Source of the DNA: Cecembia rubra
GTDB lineage: Bacteria > Bacteroidota > Bacteroidia > Cytophagales > Cyclobacteriaceae
Assembly (NCBI RefSeq): GCF_003014575.1
Contig: NZ_PYGF01000005.1
Coordinates: 1-64,000 of the forward strand
DNA length: 64,000 bases
Reading direction: 5' to 3'
This document shows positions 36,702 through 45,583 of the stretch, one piece after another. A program made the position numbers and the translations under genes. Under the pieces are notes generated by a model. The model was not told the origin of the DNA. It ran no database searches and saw only the letters and a list, made by a program, of their open reading frames with translations. Within the stretch, counting starts at the first letter, position 1. Each line of letters opens with the position of its first letter.

Positions 36702-37991
36702 ATGGCCATTTGGTTAAAAAAAGGCAAACCTGAAGCACAGGTTATGGAAGAGAATTTTGGTGTCACCAAAGTAGTGGCCCAGATTATTAAAGATGTTGAG
36801 GAAAATGGAGATAGGGCAGTAAGGTCCTATTCTGAAAAATTTGATAGTTGGAGCCCCAAGAGCTTCAGACTGACCGAACAGGAATTGAAACAGATATTCA
36901 ACCAGACAGATCCAGGAGTAATCAGGGACATAAAGTTTGCCCAAGAACAAATCCGAAATTTTGCACAATTGCAAAAGGATTCCATTAAAGATATCGAAGT
37001 GGAAACCTTGCCAGGAGTAATTCTAGGACATAAGAACATTCCGGTGAACAGTGTGGGATGTTACATTCCAGGAGGTAGATACCCGATGGTGGCTTCAGCA
37101 CATATGAGTATACTTACTGCCAAAGTAGCCGGCGTAAAAAGGGTCATTGGTTTTACCCCACCCATAAAAGGTGAAATCCCAAAAGCAACCATTGTTGCCA
37201 TGGCATTGGCAGGAGCTGATGAAATTTATATTCTTGGTGGGGTACAAGCAATTGCTGCAATGTCAATAGGTACTGAATCCATTGAGCCGGTTGACATGAT
37301 TGTTGGACCCGGGAATGCATATGTGGCAGAGGCTAAAAGGCAGCTTTTCGGAAAAGTTGGCATTGATCTTTTTGCAGGACCTACTGAAGTTCTGGTAATC
37401 GCCGATGAAACAGCAGATGCGGAAATGGTCGCCTGCGATATCCTAGGACAAGCCGAACATGGTCCCACTTCCCCTGGTGCGCTTATCACCACTTCCAAGG
37501 AACTTGCACTAGAAACTGAAATTGAAATAAAAAAACAGCTTCAGAAACTTCCCACAGCGGATATTGCAGGTCCGGCTTGGGAGAATAATGGCCAGATAAT
37601 CCTTGTAAAAGATGAAAAAGAAGCAGTTTACCAAGCAGACAGACTTGCATATGAACACGTTGAAGTCCTGACGAAAAACCCGGATTACTTTCTGGAAAAT
37701 ATGACCAATTACGGAGCTCTGTTCTTGGGAAAGGAAACAAACGTGGCTTATGGTGATAAGGTTATCGGCACCAATCACACCCTTCCGACCAACAAGGCCG
37801 CTAAATATACTGGTGGGCTATGGGTTGGGAAATTTCTCAAAAACTGCACCTACCAGAAATGCACCCCCGAAGCAAGTCTCCTCATCGGAGAATATGCCAT
37901 GAGATTGTGTGAAATAGAAGGCTTTATGGCCCATAAGGAACAGGCTGCCCTAAGGGTCAAGAGATATAGTATCCAAGGGGAAACTGCCTGA
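36702..37991 (+). CDS. Histidinol dehydrogenase-family enzyme, HpsN-like polyol/hydroxy-acid dehydrogenase
   Basis: 429 residues. The family zinc ligands are all present (Q250, H253, D352, H411) and the catalytic pair E319-H320 is intact. GCYIPGGRYPMVASAHMSI, LGGVQAIAAMSIGT and IDLFAGPTEVLVIADE read closely like HpsN, the NAD-dependent (R)-dihydroxypropanesulfonate dehydrogenase, rather than histidine-biosynthetic HisD. There are no his genes nearby and it sits among glycosidases and acid permeases. It probably performs a two-step, four-electron oxidation of a terminal CH2OH to a carboxylate in the cytoplasm. No sulfo-lyase genes are in the window, so a sulfonate is not required. Substrate unknown. 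Confidence 0.82.
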   Translation: MAIWLKKGKPEAQVMEENFGVTKVVAQIIKDVEENGDRAVRSYSEKFDSWSPKSFRLTEQELKQIFNQTDPGVIRDIKFAQEQIRNFAQLQKDSIKDIEVETLPGVILGHKNIPVNSVGCYIPGGRYPMVASAHMSILTAKVAGVKRVIGFTPPIKGEIPKATIVAMALAGADEIYILGGVQAIAAMSIGTESIEPVDMIVGPGNAYVAEAKRQLFGKVGIDLFAGPTEVLVIADETADAEMVACDILGQAEHGPTSPGALITTSKELALETEIEIKKQLQKLPTADIAGPAWENNGQIILVKDEKEAVYQADRLAYEHVEVLTKNPDYFLENMTNYGALFLGKETNVAYGDKVIGTNHTLPTNKAAKYTGGLWVGKFLKNCTYQKCTPEASLLIGEYAMRLCEIEGFMAHKEQAALRVKRYSIQGETA

Positions 37992-38078
37992 AATGGAAAG
38001 TATTTATTGGAATTCTCGGATAACATCATTATACCGAAAAGCGCCTGGCCCACACTAACTTCATAATAAAATCTTGCA

Positions 38079-39473
38079 ATGGATATAGCTGTAATTTTAT
38101 TTTCTCTCGTCTTTCTGATCTATGTGGCATACAAGGGGTACAGTGTGATAATTTTTGCTCCGGTTGCAGCATTAATGGCGGTTTTCCTGAATTCGCCAGA
38201 CCTTGTTATGCCTTTCTTTTCAGGAGTGTTTATGGAAAGGATGGTGGACTTTATAAAACTGTACTTTGCGGTTTTTCTGCTGGGAGCAATATTCGGGAAA
38301 GTCATCGCCATGTCCGGGTTTGCAAAATCCATTACCTCCTTTACCTTAAAAGTTTTCGGTAAACACAATGCCATTTTGGCCATTGTTACTGTATGTGCCG
38401 TTTTGACCTATGGTGGTGTTTCTCTGTTTGTAGTTGCATTTGCTGTTTACCCCTTTGGTGCAGAACTTTTTAAAGCCGCAGATATCCCAAAAAGGATACT
38501 TCCCGCAACCATTGCTCTAGGAGCTTTTACTTTTACCATGGATGCATTCCCAGGATCACCTCAGATACAGAATATTATTCCAACAGCATTTTTTCAGACC
38601 GATTCTTGGGCGGCGCCATGGCTGGGACTGTCAGGCGGGCTGTTCATTTTTTTGTTGGGCATGATCTATCTGGGATGGAGAAAAAATTCTGCAACTGTAA
38701 ATGGTGAGGGGTATGGGGAGGGACATTTCAATGAACCAGATGAGGAAATCAGAGAGTCTCTTCCTAAACCAATAGTGGCCATTCTCCCATTGGTGGTAGT
38801 AGCAGTGCTAAACAAGGCTTTTACAGAAATGGTCCCTAAATATTATGGAACTATTTATAGGTTTTCAGATATGGGATTCAATGGTTTGCCTGAAATAGAA
38901 ATTTCAAAGGTAACCGCTATTTGGGCTGTTCAGATCAGCTTGGTTTTTGGAATCCTTACCGTTGTTGCATTTGCCTTTAGCCATGTTAGAAAAAACTTTG
39001 CTACTGAATTGAACCTTGGGGTCAGTGGTGCAATGCTGGCGACTTTGAACACTGCCTCTGAATATGGTTTCGGGGCCGTAATTGCTGCTCTTCCGGGTTT
39101 TCATGCTGTCACTGACCTAATTTCTGATACTTTTAATAATTTATTGGTAAATGAAGCTGTAACTGTTTCTGTCCTTTCTGGTATTACAGGCTCCGCCTCA
39201 GGAGGAATGAGCATAGCACTTGCCACAATGAATGAATCTTACCTTCAACAGGCATCAGATCTGTGCATTCCGGCGGAAGTACTTCACCGGGTTGCCTCAA
39301 TGGCCAGTGGGGGGATGGACACTCTTCCACACAATGGGGCTATTATCACACTTCTGGTTGTTACCGGACTAACTCACAAACAGTCCTATGGGGATATTTT
39401 AGTCATGACAGTCATAAAAACCTCAGCTGTCTTTTTTATCATTTTCCTTTACAATGTTTTTGGTATGGTATGA
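38079..39473 (+). CDS. GntP-family H+:gluconate-type permease
   Basis: 464 residues with about 12 hydrophobic segments. Motifs typical of GntP carriers are FGKVIAMSGFAKSI, YGGVSLFVVAFAVYPFG, ALGAFTFTMDAFPGSPQIQN and the late GSASGGMSIAL and RVASMASGGMDTLPHNGA. GntP members import gluconate, fructuronate, glycerate or related small sugar acids with protons. It follows the HpsN-like gene by 87 bases and precedes the enolase-superfamily gene, which supports import of a small hydroxy acid. The precise substrate is unknown. Confidence 0.88.
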   Translation: MDIAVILFSLVFLIYVAYKGYSVIIFAPVAALMAVFLNSPDLVMPFFSGVFMERMVDFIKLYFAVFLLGAIFGKVIAMSGFAKSITSFTLKVFGKHNAILAIVTVCAVLTYGGVSLFVVAFAVYPFGAELFKAADIPKRILPATIALGAFTFTMDAFPGSPQIQNIIPTAFFQTDSWAAPWLGLSGGLFIFLLGMIYLGWRKNSATVNGEGYGEGHFNEPDEEIRESLPKPIVAILPLVVVAVLNKAFTEMVPKYYGTIYRFSDMGFNGLPEIEISKVTAIWAVQISLVFGILTVVAFAFSHVRKNFATELNLGVSGAMLATLNTASEYGFGAVIAALPGFHAVTDLISDTFNNLLVNEAVTVSVLSGITGSASGGMSIALATMNESYLQQASDLCIPAEVLHRVASMASGGMDTLPHNGAIITLLVVTGLTHKQSYGDILVMTVIKTSAVFFIIFLYNVFGMV

Positions 39474-39526
39474 TCAGAAACTATCCAGACATGAAAGAAG
39501 GCAGCAAGAAATAGAACAGATATCAG

Positions 39527-40816
39527 ATGAAAAACAACAGAAGGGAATTTATATCAAAAGTAGTGCTTGGAACTATTGCTACAGGCTCATCCTCTATGCT
39601 TTCCTGTAGGGATTTTTCAAATGGGATATTGGATGGGGAGAAATCCATGAATTATAAAATACTTGATGAAGAACTACAAAAGCCTGTTTTTAAAAGGGAA
39701 CTTTTTTCAGAACCTGTGCACATTGAAAGCATTTCTTTATTAAACTATGGAGACAGCTTCCTTTGTAAAGTGCGTTCTTCGGAAGGAGCAGAAGGGATTT
39801 CCGTAGGCCATTCGGAACTCAAAAACCTTTATCCTCTTTTTTTAAGAAAAGTACAACCTTTTTTTATAGGAAAAGACGCTAGGGATCTTGATGATATTAT
39901 AGAAAGGGTCTATATCTACAGCCTAAATTTTAGATATAATGGGATTTCAATAGGGATACCTGTTGCAACCATTGAATTTGCAGTTCTTGACATGATGGGT
40001 AAGATTGCTGGCAAATCCTTGGGAAACCTAATTGGGGAAATCCATAACCCTGAAGTGGGAGTTTACATAGCCACCGAGTTCAGGGAAAAGCCATTGGAAG
40101 AACATCTTGAACTAATACAAAATACAGTTTCTCAATATGATGTCAATGCACTTAAGATTAAGGTCGGATATCAACATGCCTGGACAAAGGAACTGTATTA
40201 TAAGGGGCCAATCGGAAAAACTGAAAAACTCATACCCAAGGTAAGGGAGATCTATGGGGACAAGATGGCCCTTTATGCCGATGCTAACGGATATTATTCT
40301 ACTAAAGAAGCAATCCAGGTTGGGAAAATGCTTCAAGAGAATAATTACAAATACTTTGAGGAACCGGTAATGTTTGACCATTTTGAGGATATCAAAGCGG
40401 TGGCCGACAGTTTGGATATTCCTATAGCCAACGGTGAACAGGATTACAGTTTTTACAATTTCCGCTGGCTATTGGCAAATGATGGAATTGAAATTGTCCA
40501 GCCTGATAATTTTTATTTTGGGGGCTTTATCAGGTCTATGAAAGTTGCCAAAATGGCACATGCAATGGGGAAAAGCTGCGTGCCCCATATGTCAGCCGGA
40601 GGACTTGGTTATCTGTATGATATCCATTTTGTCTCAGCAATTCCAAATGCAGGGGAGCACCATGAGACACATGGAGCCAAGAGTAATATTCCATTCGAAT
40701 GTCCTAGTTCACCCTTAAAAATCACAGGGGGGAAAATCAAAGTTCCCACTGGTCCGGGTCTGGGCATTGACATTGATCCATCTTTTATTTTGAAACATAT
40801 AGAGGTAACGGTTTGA
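39527..40816 (+). CDS. Exported enolase-superfamily (mandelate racemase-like) enzyme
   Basis: 429 residues. The N-terminus NNRREFISKVVLGTIATG, followed by LSC at 25-27, looks like a Tat signal with a possible lipobox. The capping domain is residues about 45-165 and the barrel carries the mandelate racemase-type residues: K210 and K212 in LKIKVG, D252 in DANG, E278/E279 in FEEP, E304 in NGEQ, D327, and H354 in PHMSAGG. Such enzymes dehydrate or epimerise acid sugars by abstracting the alpha-proton. Cytoplasmic location is usual for the family, so the export signal is the striking point. Upstream in-operon partner is the GntP permease. Confidence 0.8.
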   Translation: MKNNRREFISKVVLGTIATGSSSMLSCRDFSNGILDGEKSMNYKILDEELQKPVFKRELFSEPVHIESISLLNYGDSFLCKVRSSEGAEGISVGHSELKNLYPLFLRKVQPFFIGKDARDLDDIIERVYIYSLNFRYNGISIGIPVATIEFAVLDMMGKIAGKSLGNLIGEIHNPEVGVYIATEFREKPLEEHLELIQNTVSQYDVNALKIKVGYQHAWTKELYYKGPIGKTEKLIPKVREIYGDKMALYADANGYYSTKEAIQVGKMLQENNYKYFEEPVMFDHFEDIKAVADSLDIPIANGEQDYSFYNFRWLLANDGIEIVQPDNFYFGGFIRSMKVAKMAHAMGKSCVPHMSAGGLGYLYDIHFVSAIPNAGEHHETHGAKSNIPFECPSSPLKITGGKIKVPTGPGLGIDIDPSFILKHIEVTV

Positions 40817-40869
40817 ACAATCTTATACCTAAGTCAGGTAAATAATTAACAAAATTCAAGAACAAACTA

Positions 40870-42360
40870 ATGATAGTAGAAAAACAAGAAATTCCAAAAG
40901 TACCCATGATCATGGGTGAGAAAAGAATATATAAGGAAAATTCCGTCAATTATCCAGTATTTAATCCATCAACAGGCGAAATCATCGGGCTTACACCGGA
41001 AGGAACAGCTGGGGATGTGGATCATGCAGTTGGAATCGCAAAGAAAGCTTTTGCTGATTGGTCAAGAATGCCGCCGACAAAAAGGGCAGAAATTCTTTTT
41101 AAATATAGAGCATTGATAGAACTGCATATGGAGTCTATTGCTGAAATGATCACTCTTGAAAACGGGAAGACCATCGATGAGGCCAGGGGGGACATTAGAA
41201 GAGGTTATGAAGTTGTGGAGTTTGCCTGTGGGATTGCACACCTGCTCAAAGGTGAAAGTCTTTCTAATATAGCTCCCGAAATAGATGGTATCACCATCAG
41301 GGAACCTCTTGGAGTCTGTGCGGGGATTTCACCTTTTAATTTTCCGGCTATGGTGCCTATGTGGATGTTTCCTATTGCCATTGCCTGTGGTAATGCTTTT
41401 ATTCTCAAACCCAGTGAAAAAGTTCCCTTTACGGCAATCAGGCTTACAGAGCTTTTCTTAGAGGCAGGTCTTCCGCCTGGGGTATTGAATATCGTACATG
41501 GTGGAAAAGAAGTGGTAGATGCACTGTGCTCCCATCCAGGAATAGCCTCAATAAGCTTTGTGGGTTCTTCGGCCATTGCAAAGCATGTTTATAGACTTGC
41601 TTCAGCTTTAGGTAAGAGAGTCCAGGCAGGGGGAGGAGCAAAAAATGTACAGTTGGTCATGCCGGACGCAGACCCCGAATCCACCATTCGCGCAATTTCA
41701 GGTGCAGCTTTTGGTTGTGCTGGGCAGCGGTGTATGGCTGGATCCTTGCTAGTTGGAATAGGAGGAATTGCCGGATCTCTTAAATCCAAATTGGTTGAAG
41801 TCATGGATAGCCTTGTAATCGGAGATACCGGTTCGGGAAGGAAGGTGGATATGGGGCCAGTAATTGATGCGAGAAGTAAAGAAAGAATTACCGATACAAT
41901 CACTGCCTCAGAAAAAAAGGGAGTCGAAATTCTAAGAGATGGGAGGATAGGTATACCGGAAAAGGGTTTTTTTGTCGGGCCTACATTACTGGATCAGGTT
42001 AGTCCTGAAATAGATTTATTTGAGGAAGAGATCTTTGGTCCAGTTCTTTCGGTCCTGTCACCAAAAAATCTGGATGAGGCTATTTCATGGTTAAACCAAC
42101 TTCCATTTGGTAATGGGGCAACAATCTACACTTCCAACGGAAGATATGCCAGAGAATTTGCCTCTAAAATCAACTGTGGAATGGTAGGTATTAACGTGGG
42201 GGTACCAGCTCCAATGGCATTGTTCCCTTTTGCAGGTTGGAATGATTCGTTCTATGGGGACCTCCACATGCAGGGTACCGAAGGAGTGATGTTCTACACC
42301 AAACAAAGAGTTGTGCTGTCCAGATGGGATAATAATTATCAAAGAATTAACGGCTGGTAA
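40870..42360 (+). CDS. mmsA: CoA-acylating (methyl)malonate-semialdehyde dehydrogenase
   Basis: 496 residues of the aldehyde dehydrogenase superfamily. The nucleophile is C288 in FGCAGQRCMA. The position of the general-base glutamate of ordinary ALDHs is replaced (QAGGGAKN instead of LELGGKN), as in MmsA/IolA. The C-terminal MmsA hallmark GINVGVPAPMALFPFAGW then DSFYGDLHMQGTEGVMFYT is complete. Such enzymes turn malonate semialdehyde into acetyl-CoA, or methylmalonate semialdehyde into propionyl-CoA, with release of CO2. In this locus acetyl-CoA could feed the malate synthase homologue. It is one base from the downstream alcohol dehydrogenase gene. Confidence 0.88.
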   Translation: MIVEKQEIPKVPMIMGEKRIYKENSVNYPVFNPSTGEIIGLTPEGTAGDVDHAVGIAKKAFADWSRMPPTKRAEILFKYRALIELHMESIAEMITLENGKTIDEARGDIRRGYEVVEFACGIAHLLKGESLSNIAPEIDGITIREPLGVCAGISPFNFPAMVPMWMFPIAIACGNAFILKPSEKVPFTAIRLTELFLEAGLPPGVLNIVHGGKEVVDALCSHPGIASISFVGSSAIAKHVYRLASALGKRVQAGGGAKNVQLVMPDADPESTIRAISGAAFGCAGQRCMAGSLLVGIGGIAGSLKSKLVEVMDSLVIGDTGSGRKVDMGPVIDARSKERITDTITASEKKGVEILRDGRIGIPEKGFFVGPTLLDQVSPEIDLFEEEIFGPVLSVLSPKNLDEAISWLNQLPFGNGATIYTSNGRYAREFASKINCGMVGINVGVPAPMALFPFAGWNDSFYGDLHMQGTEGVMFYTKQRVVLSRWDNNYQRINGW

Positions 42361-42361
42361 T

Positions 42362-43528
42362 ATGGATAAAGGATTTGTGTTCAATTCTCCCAAAGCCTCA
42401 ATTTTTGGAAAAAACACGCTTAGTGACCTTCCGAAATTGGTAAGAGATTTCGGAACTGAAAAGGTGATGATTGTCACTGATAGGTTTTTTATTCAAAACG
42501 GACTGATTGACCTTATAAGGGAAAACTTAGAAAACTCAGGTTTAAGTGTAGTCATTTTTTCCAATGTTAGACCTGATCCGACCCTTGAAAATGTTTATGA
42601 GGGATTGGAGCTTCTAAATGAATCTGGAGCCGGTCTTCTTATCGGTGTAGGTGGGGGGAGCCCAATCGACGCAGCAAAAGCAATATCGATACTTGCAACC
42701 AATCCCAAACCCTTGGAACGTTATATGGGCTACCATAAGGTTCAAAAGGCAGGTTTACCTCTGATTGCTATTCCAACAACAGCAGGTACAGGCAGTGAGG
42801 CAACCAAAGTCGCGGTTATAACCGATTCAGTGAATGATGTCAAAATGATGATCCTCGATAAAAGCCTGATGCCTTCTGCTAGTATCATTGATTATTCCCT
42901 TACAATGACAATGCCCCCAGATCTAACAGCTTATGTAGGGGTGGACACCCTTACTCATGGCATCGAAGCATTCGTATCCCTTAAATCTAATCCGATTTCT
43001 GATTCATTGGCATTATCCTGTATTGGACTTGTCAGCAAACATCTTAAAAAGGCTTGGGAATTTCCCGAAGATGAACAGGCAAGACAAGGGATGTCTTTGG
43101 CAGCTTTTCTGGGGGGGCTTTCATTTACCAACAGCAGCGTGGGTCTTGTCCATGGGATGAGCAGACCCCTTGGAGCTATTTTTCATCTAGCCCATGGTCT
43201 TTCAAATGCCATATTGCTCCCAACAGTAGTGAGATATTCCCTAAAAGGTTCACCAGCTAAATATGCCGAAATTTCTTCAGTTATGGGGTTTGCTAAGAAG
43301 GGTGAGACAGAAGAATCTACAGGGATGAATTTGGTAAAGGGACTAATTGAACTGAACAGTTTCTTAAACATTCCTAGACTTAGTGAATGTGGAAAAATAA
43401 AAAGCAAGGATTTTTTTGGATCTCTTGAAAAGATGGCTTCGGATGCCCTCGCTTCAGGTTCTCCCCAAAACAATCCGATTATTCCGACCATGGAAGAAAT
43501 TGTTACTCTTTACAAGGAAGCTTGGTAA
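42362..43528 (+). CDS. Iron-containing (group III) alcohol dehydrogenase
   Basis: 388 residues from the ATG at 42362; a longer frame overlaps the previous gene and is less likely. Nucleotide-binding GGGSPID is at 97-103, and metal ligands are D195 and H199 in GVDTLTHG, H264 in LVHG and H278 in FHLAHG. The family oxidises or reduces small alcohols and hydroxy acids (lactaldehyde, glycerol, 3-hydroxypropionate, 4-hydroxybutyrate). With the semialdehyde dehydrogenase just upstream it may supply a semialdehyde from a hydroxy acid (inference). Confidence 0.88.
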   Translation: MDKGFVFNSPKASIFGKNTLSDLPKLVRDFGTEKVMIVTDRFFIQNGLIDLIRENLENSGLSVVIFSNVRPDPTLENVYEGLELLNESGAGLLIGVGGGSPIDAAKAISILATNPKPLERYMGYHKVQKAGLPLIAIPTTAGTGSEATKVAVITDSVNDVKMMILDKSLMPSASIIDYSLTMTMPPDLTAYVGVDTLTHGIEAFVSLKSNPISDSLALSCIGLVSKHLKKAWEFPEDEQARQGMSLAAFLGGLSFTNSSVGLVHGMSRPLGAIFHLAHGLSNAILLPTVVRYSLKGSPAKYAEISSVMGFAKKGETEESTGMNLVKGLIELNSFLNIPRLSECGKIKSKDFFGSLEKMASDALASGSPQNNPIIPTMEEIVTLYKEAW

Positions 43529-43655
43529 TGGACTGAAAGTTTTCCAATTTGAACTTGAATTACCCGCTTAATCAACTGAAAAAAACGCTTAACTCGGAAT
43601 AAATTGCCGCTAGTTTTTATCTTGATAAATTAATCACCCAAAAAAATGAAAAAAA

Positions 43656-43675
43656 TTAGAATATAATGGGGTCAT
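43656..43675 (+). promoter_or_regulatory. Island-specific conserved element, copy 2
   Basis: TTAgAATATAATGGGGTCAT, differing from 32016-32035 only at the fourth base. It lies 54 bases upstream of the ECF sigma gene, in a 201-base gap after the alcohol dehydrogenase gene. This placement fits control of the sigma/SusCD unit, possibly autoregulation. Confidence 0.6.
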
Positions 43676-43729
43676 TATATTCTATTACCTCCTCTTATTA
43701 TATGAAAGCTGAGTAAACTCAAAGTTCAA

Positions 43730-44380
43730 ATGATCAATAACCCAAAACCACCAAGACCTGAGAATAATGTGATCAGCCTGTTAAGTCATTCTGAATCCAT
43801 CAAAATATTTGAAAACAAATCAGATGAAGAAATTTGGAAGGCTTTCGACAAAGGAGATGAATTTGCGTTCAACTATATTTATAGGATATACGTAGTCAAA
43901 ATGTTCCAATATGGATGCCAGTTTGCCAAAGATCATTCACTAATTCAGGACTGTATACAGAACATTTTCATCGACCTGAGAAGAAAGAGGGGAGGACTAA
44001 GCACTGTGGTAAGCATAAAAGCCTATCTATTCAAAATATTATATAGGGAAATAATCCGAAAACAGAACAAGAACAAGATAGTTGGTCAGCAATCCTTTGA
44101 AATTTCCGAGGAAGGTTTCTCAATTGAATATTCTCATGAAACCAAACTCATCAATGATGAAAGCATGGAAAGGAAAAGGGAATTAGTTATGATGGCGCTG
44201 GAAAAATTGAGCCAGAGGCAGAGACAGGCTATTCTGTTGATGTACGAGGAGGGTATGAGCTATAAAGAGATTTCCGTAGCTATGGAATTCAGTGAGGTTA
44301 AATCAGCCCGGAAAGTAATATACAGAGCACTAGCATCACTCAAAGATCTGTTACATGAAAAAGCACCGTATTTAAAATAA
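43730..44380 (+). CDS. ECF sigma factor of the SusCD locus
   Basis: 216 residues. Region 2 runs from DEFAFNYIYRIYVVKMFQYG to DHSLIQDCIQNIFIDLRRKR and LFKILYREIIRKQ; region 4 contains LSQRQRQAILLMYEEGMSYKEISVAM. An unusual N-terminal extension of about 35 residues precedes region 2. It is followed by fecR and an STN-containing susC, the standard trans-envelope arrangement in which ligand binding by SusC frees sigma through FecR. It should drive susC and downstream genes. Confidence 0.9.
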   Translation: MINNPKPPRPENNVISLLSHSESIKIFENKSDEEIWKAFDKGDEFAFNYIYRIYVVKMFQYGCQFAKDHSLIQDCIQNIFIDLRRKRGGLSTVVSIKAYLFKILYREIIRKQNKNKIVGQQSFEISEEGFSIEYSHETKLINDESMERKRELVMMALEKLSQRQRQAILLMYEEGMSYKEISVAMEFSEVKSARKVIYRALASLKDLLHEKAPYLK

Positions 44381-44407
44381 AGTTTTAAAAAATAATCATA
44401 AACTTTT

Positions 44408-45445
44408 ATGAAATATAGGGATTACGATATTGAGCATTTTATTACCGATGAGTTTTTTATACAATGGGTGGTTAACCCCAATGAAAACAATACTCATTTT
44501 TGGGAGAAATGGCTTGAACAGCACCCCGAAAAAAGGTTGGTCGTCAATGATGCGGCCAATTTTATTAGGTCGATAAACTATAGCATCAGACCTGAACTTC
44601 CAGACAAAATATATGTGGACATTTATGAAAATATTTTAAAGTCCGAACAAAGAAATATTATAAGGCAAACGGAGAATGTTTCCCGTGGTTTTTTTTATTT
44701 ATTCCCTATTCGGAGTATAGCTGCCACTCTTTTGTTGATTTTCTGCCTTTGGATCCAGTTTGAATCAATCAATTATCAAAGGCCGGTACAGCAGGAAATG
44801 CCATTGATAACTATGGTTAAAAAATCTAATCCCATTGGTAGGAAATCAGTTATTGAACTTCCAGATGGATCAAAGATTCACCTAAATTCAGAGAGTGAGC
44901 TAGAATTCCCTTCAGTTTTCTCCGATACCTTGAGATGGGTTAGTCTAAAAGGAGAGGCTTTTTTTGAGGTTAAGAAAGAAGCCAGACCTTTTTATGTGGC
45001 ATCTGAGTCAAATGGCATACATGTCCTTGGTACTACCTTTAATGTTAACCAATCAGATAACGGGTCTTTGTATGTTGCATTAGTAACCGGGAAAGTTAGA
45101 GTAGAATCGGAACTGGGAAAACAGGTTGAACTTGAGCCAAAGGAAATGTTGGTCCTGCAAAAGAACGGTTCCTTTTACAAAACGGGATTTGATCCTATGG
45201 ATATTTTGGCATGGAAAGATAAAATCTTGGTATTTAAAAGTTCGGACCTAGTAGAAGTGAAGTCAAAACTGGAAAAGTGGTACGGGATCAAGGTCGAATA
45301 TTCCGGAAATTTTGATAAAAACTGGACTTATTCTGGTACTTATGAGGATGAAATACTAGAAAACGTTCTTAAAGGTATTTGCCTTACCTCAGGAATGGAA
45401 TTTACAATAGAAGAAGATAAAGTAACCATCAACAACCCAAAATGA
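44408..45445 (+). CDS. FecR-type anti-sigma factor
   Basis: 345 residues. A cytoplasmic N-terminal part (about 1-95, DUF4880-like, HFWEKWLEQHPEKRLVVNDA) is followed by one membrane helix (IAATLLLIFCLWIQF, about 100-115) and a periplasmic FecR domain: RKSVIELPDGSKIHLNSESELEFP, VSLKGEAFFEVKKEARPFYVAS and VLGTTFNVN. The C-terminal DUF4974-like segment is LVEVKSKLEKWYGIKVEY. It receives the signal from the STN domain of the SusC protein and controls the sigma factor encoded 27 bases upstream. Confidence 0.92.
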   Translation: MKYRDYDIEHFITDEFFIQWVVNPNENNTHFWEKWLEQHPEKRLVVNDAANFIRSINYSIRPELPDKIYVDIYENILKSEQRNIIRQTENVSRGFFYLFPIRSIAATLLLIFCLWIQFESINYQRPVQQEMPLITMVKKSNPIGRKSVIELPDGSKIHLNSESELEFPSVFSDTLRWVSLKGEAFFEVKKEARPFYVASESNGIHVLGTTFNVNQSDNGSLYVALVTGKVRVESELGKQVELEPKEMLVLQKNGSFYKTGFDPMDILAWKDKILVFKSSDLVEVKSKLEKWYGIKVEYSGNFDKNWTYSGTYEDEILENVLKGICLTSGMEFTIEEDKVTINNPK

Positions 45446-45478
45446 CATGAAAAATAAGATCCCAGATTCCTGTTAAAA

Positions 45479-45511
45479 AAAGGCAGATCCTGTCAGACAG
45501 GAACTGCCTTT
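45479..45511 (+). terminator. Hairpin after fecR
   Basis: AGGCAGaTCCTGTC pairs with GACAGGAaCTGCCT (45481-45494, 45496-45509) with one mismatch and a minimal loop, A-run before and TTTAA after. It can act as a terminator or attenuator between fecR and susC. Confidence 0.65.
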
Positions 45512-45512
45512 A

Positions 45513-45547
45513 ACTGCCGTCAACATTTTCGCGGATGGTCCGGCAGT
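45513..45547 (+). other. Second stem-loop in the susC leader
   Basis: ACTGCCG (45513-45519) pairs with CGGCAGT (45541-45547) around a 21-base G+C-containing loop. It begins two bases after the preceding hairpin and lies 37 bases upstream of the susC ATG. No known riboswitch match. Confidence 0.45.
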
Positions 45548-45583
45548 AGTTCAAGCATCATTTACTTAAACACATTTAAAATT

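Noticed and set aside
36702-37991. Histidine-biosynthetic hisD
   Set aside because: No other his genes in the window and HpsN-like residue pattern; location among glycosidases and acid permeases argues for a catabolic role.
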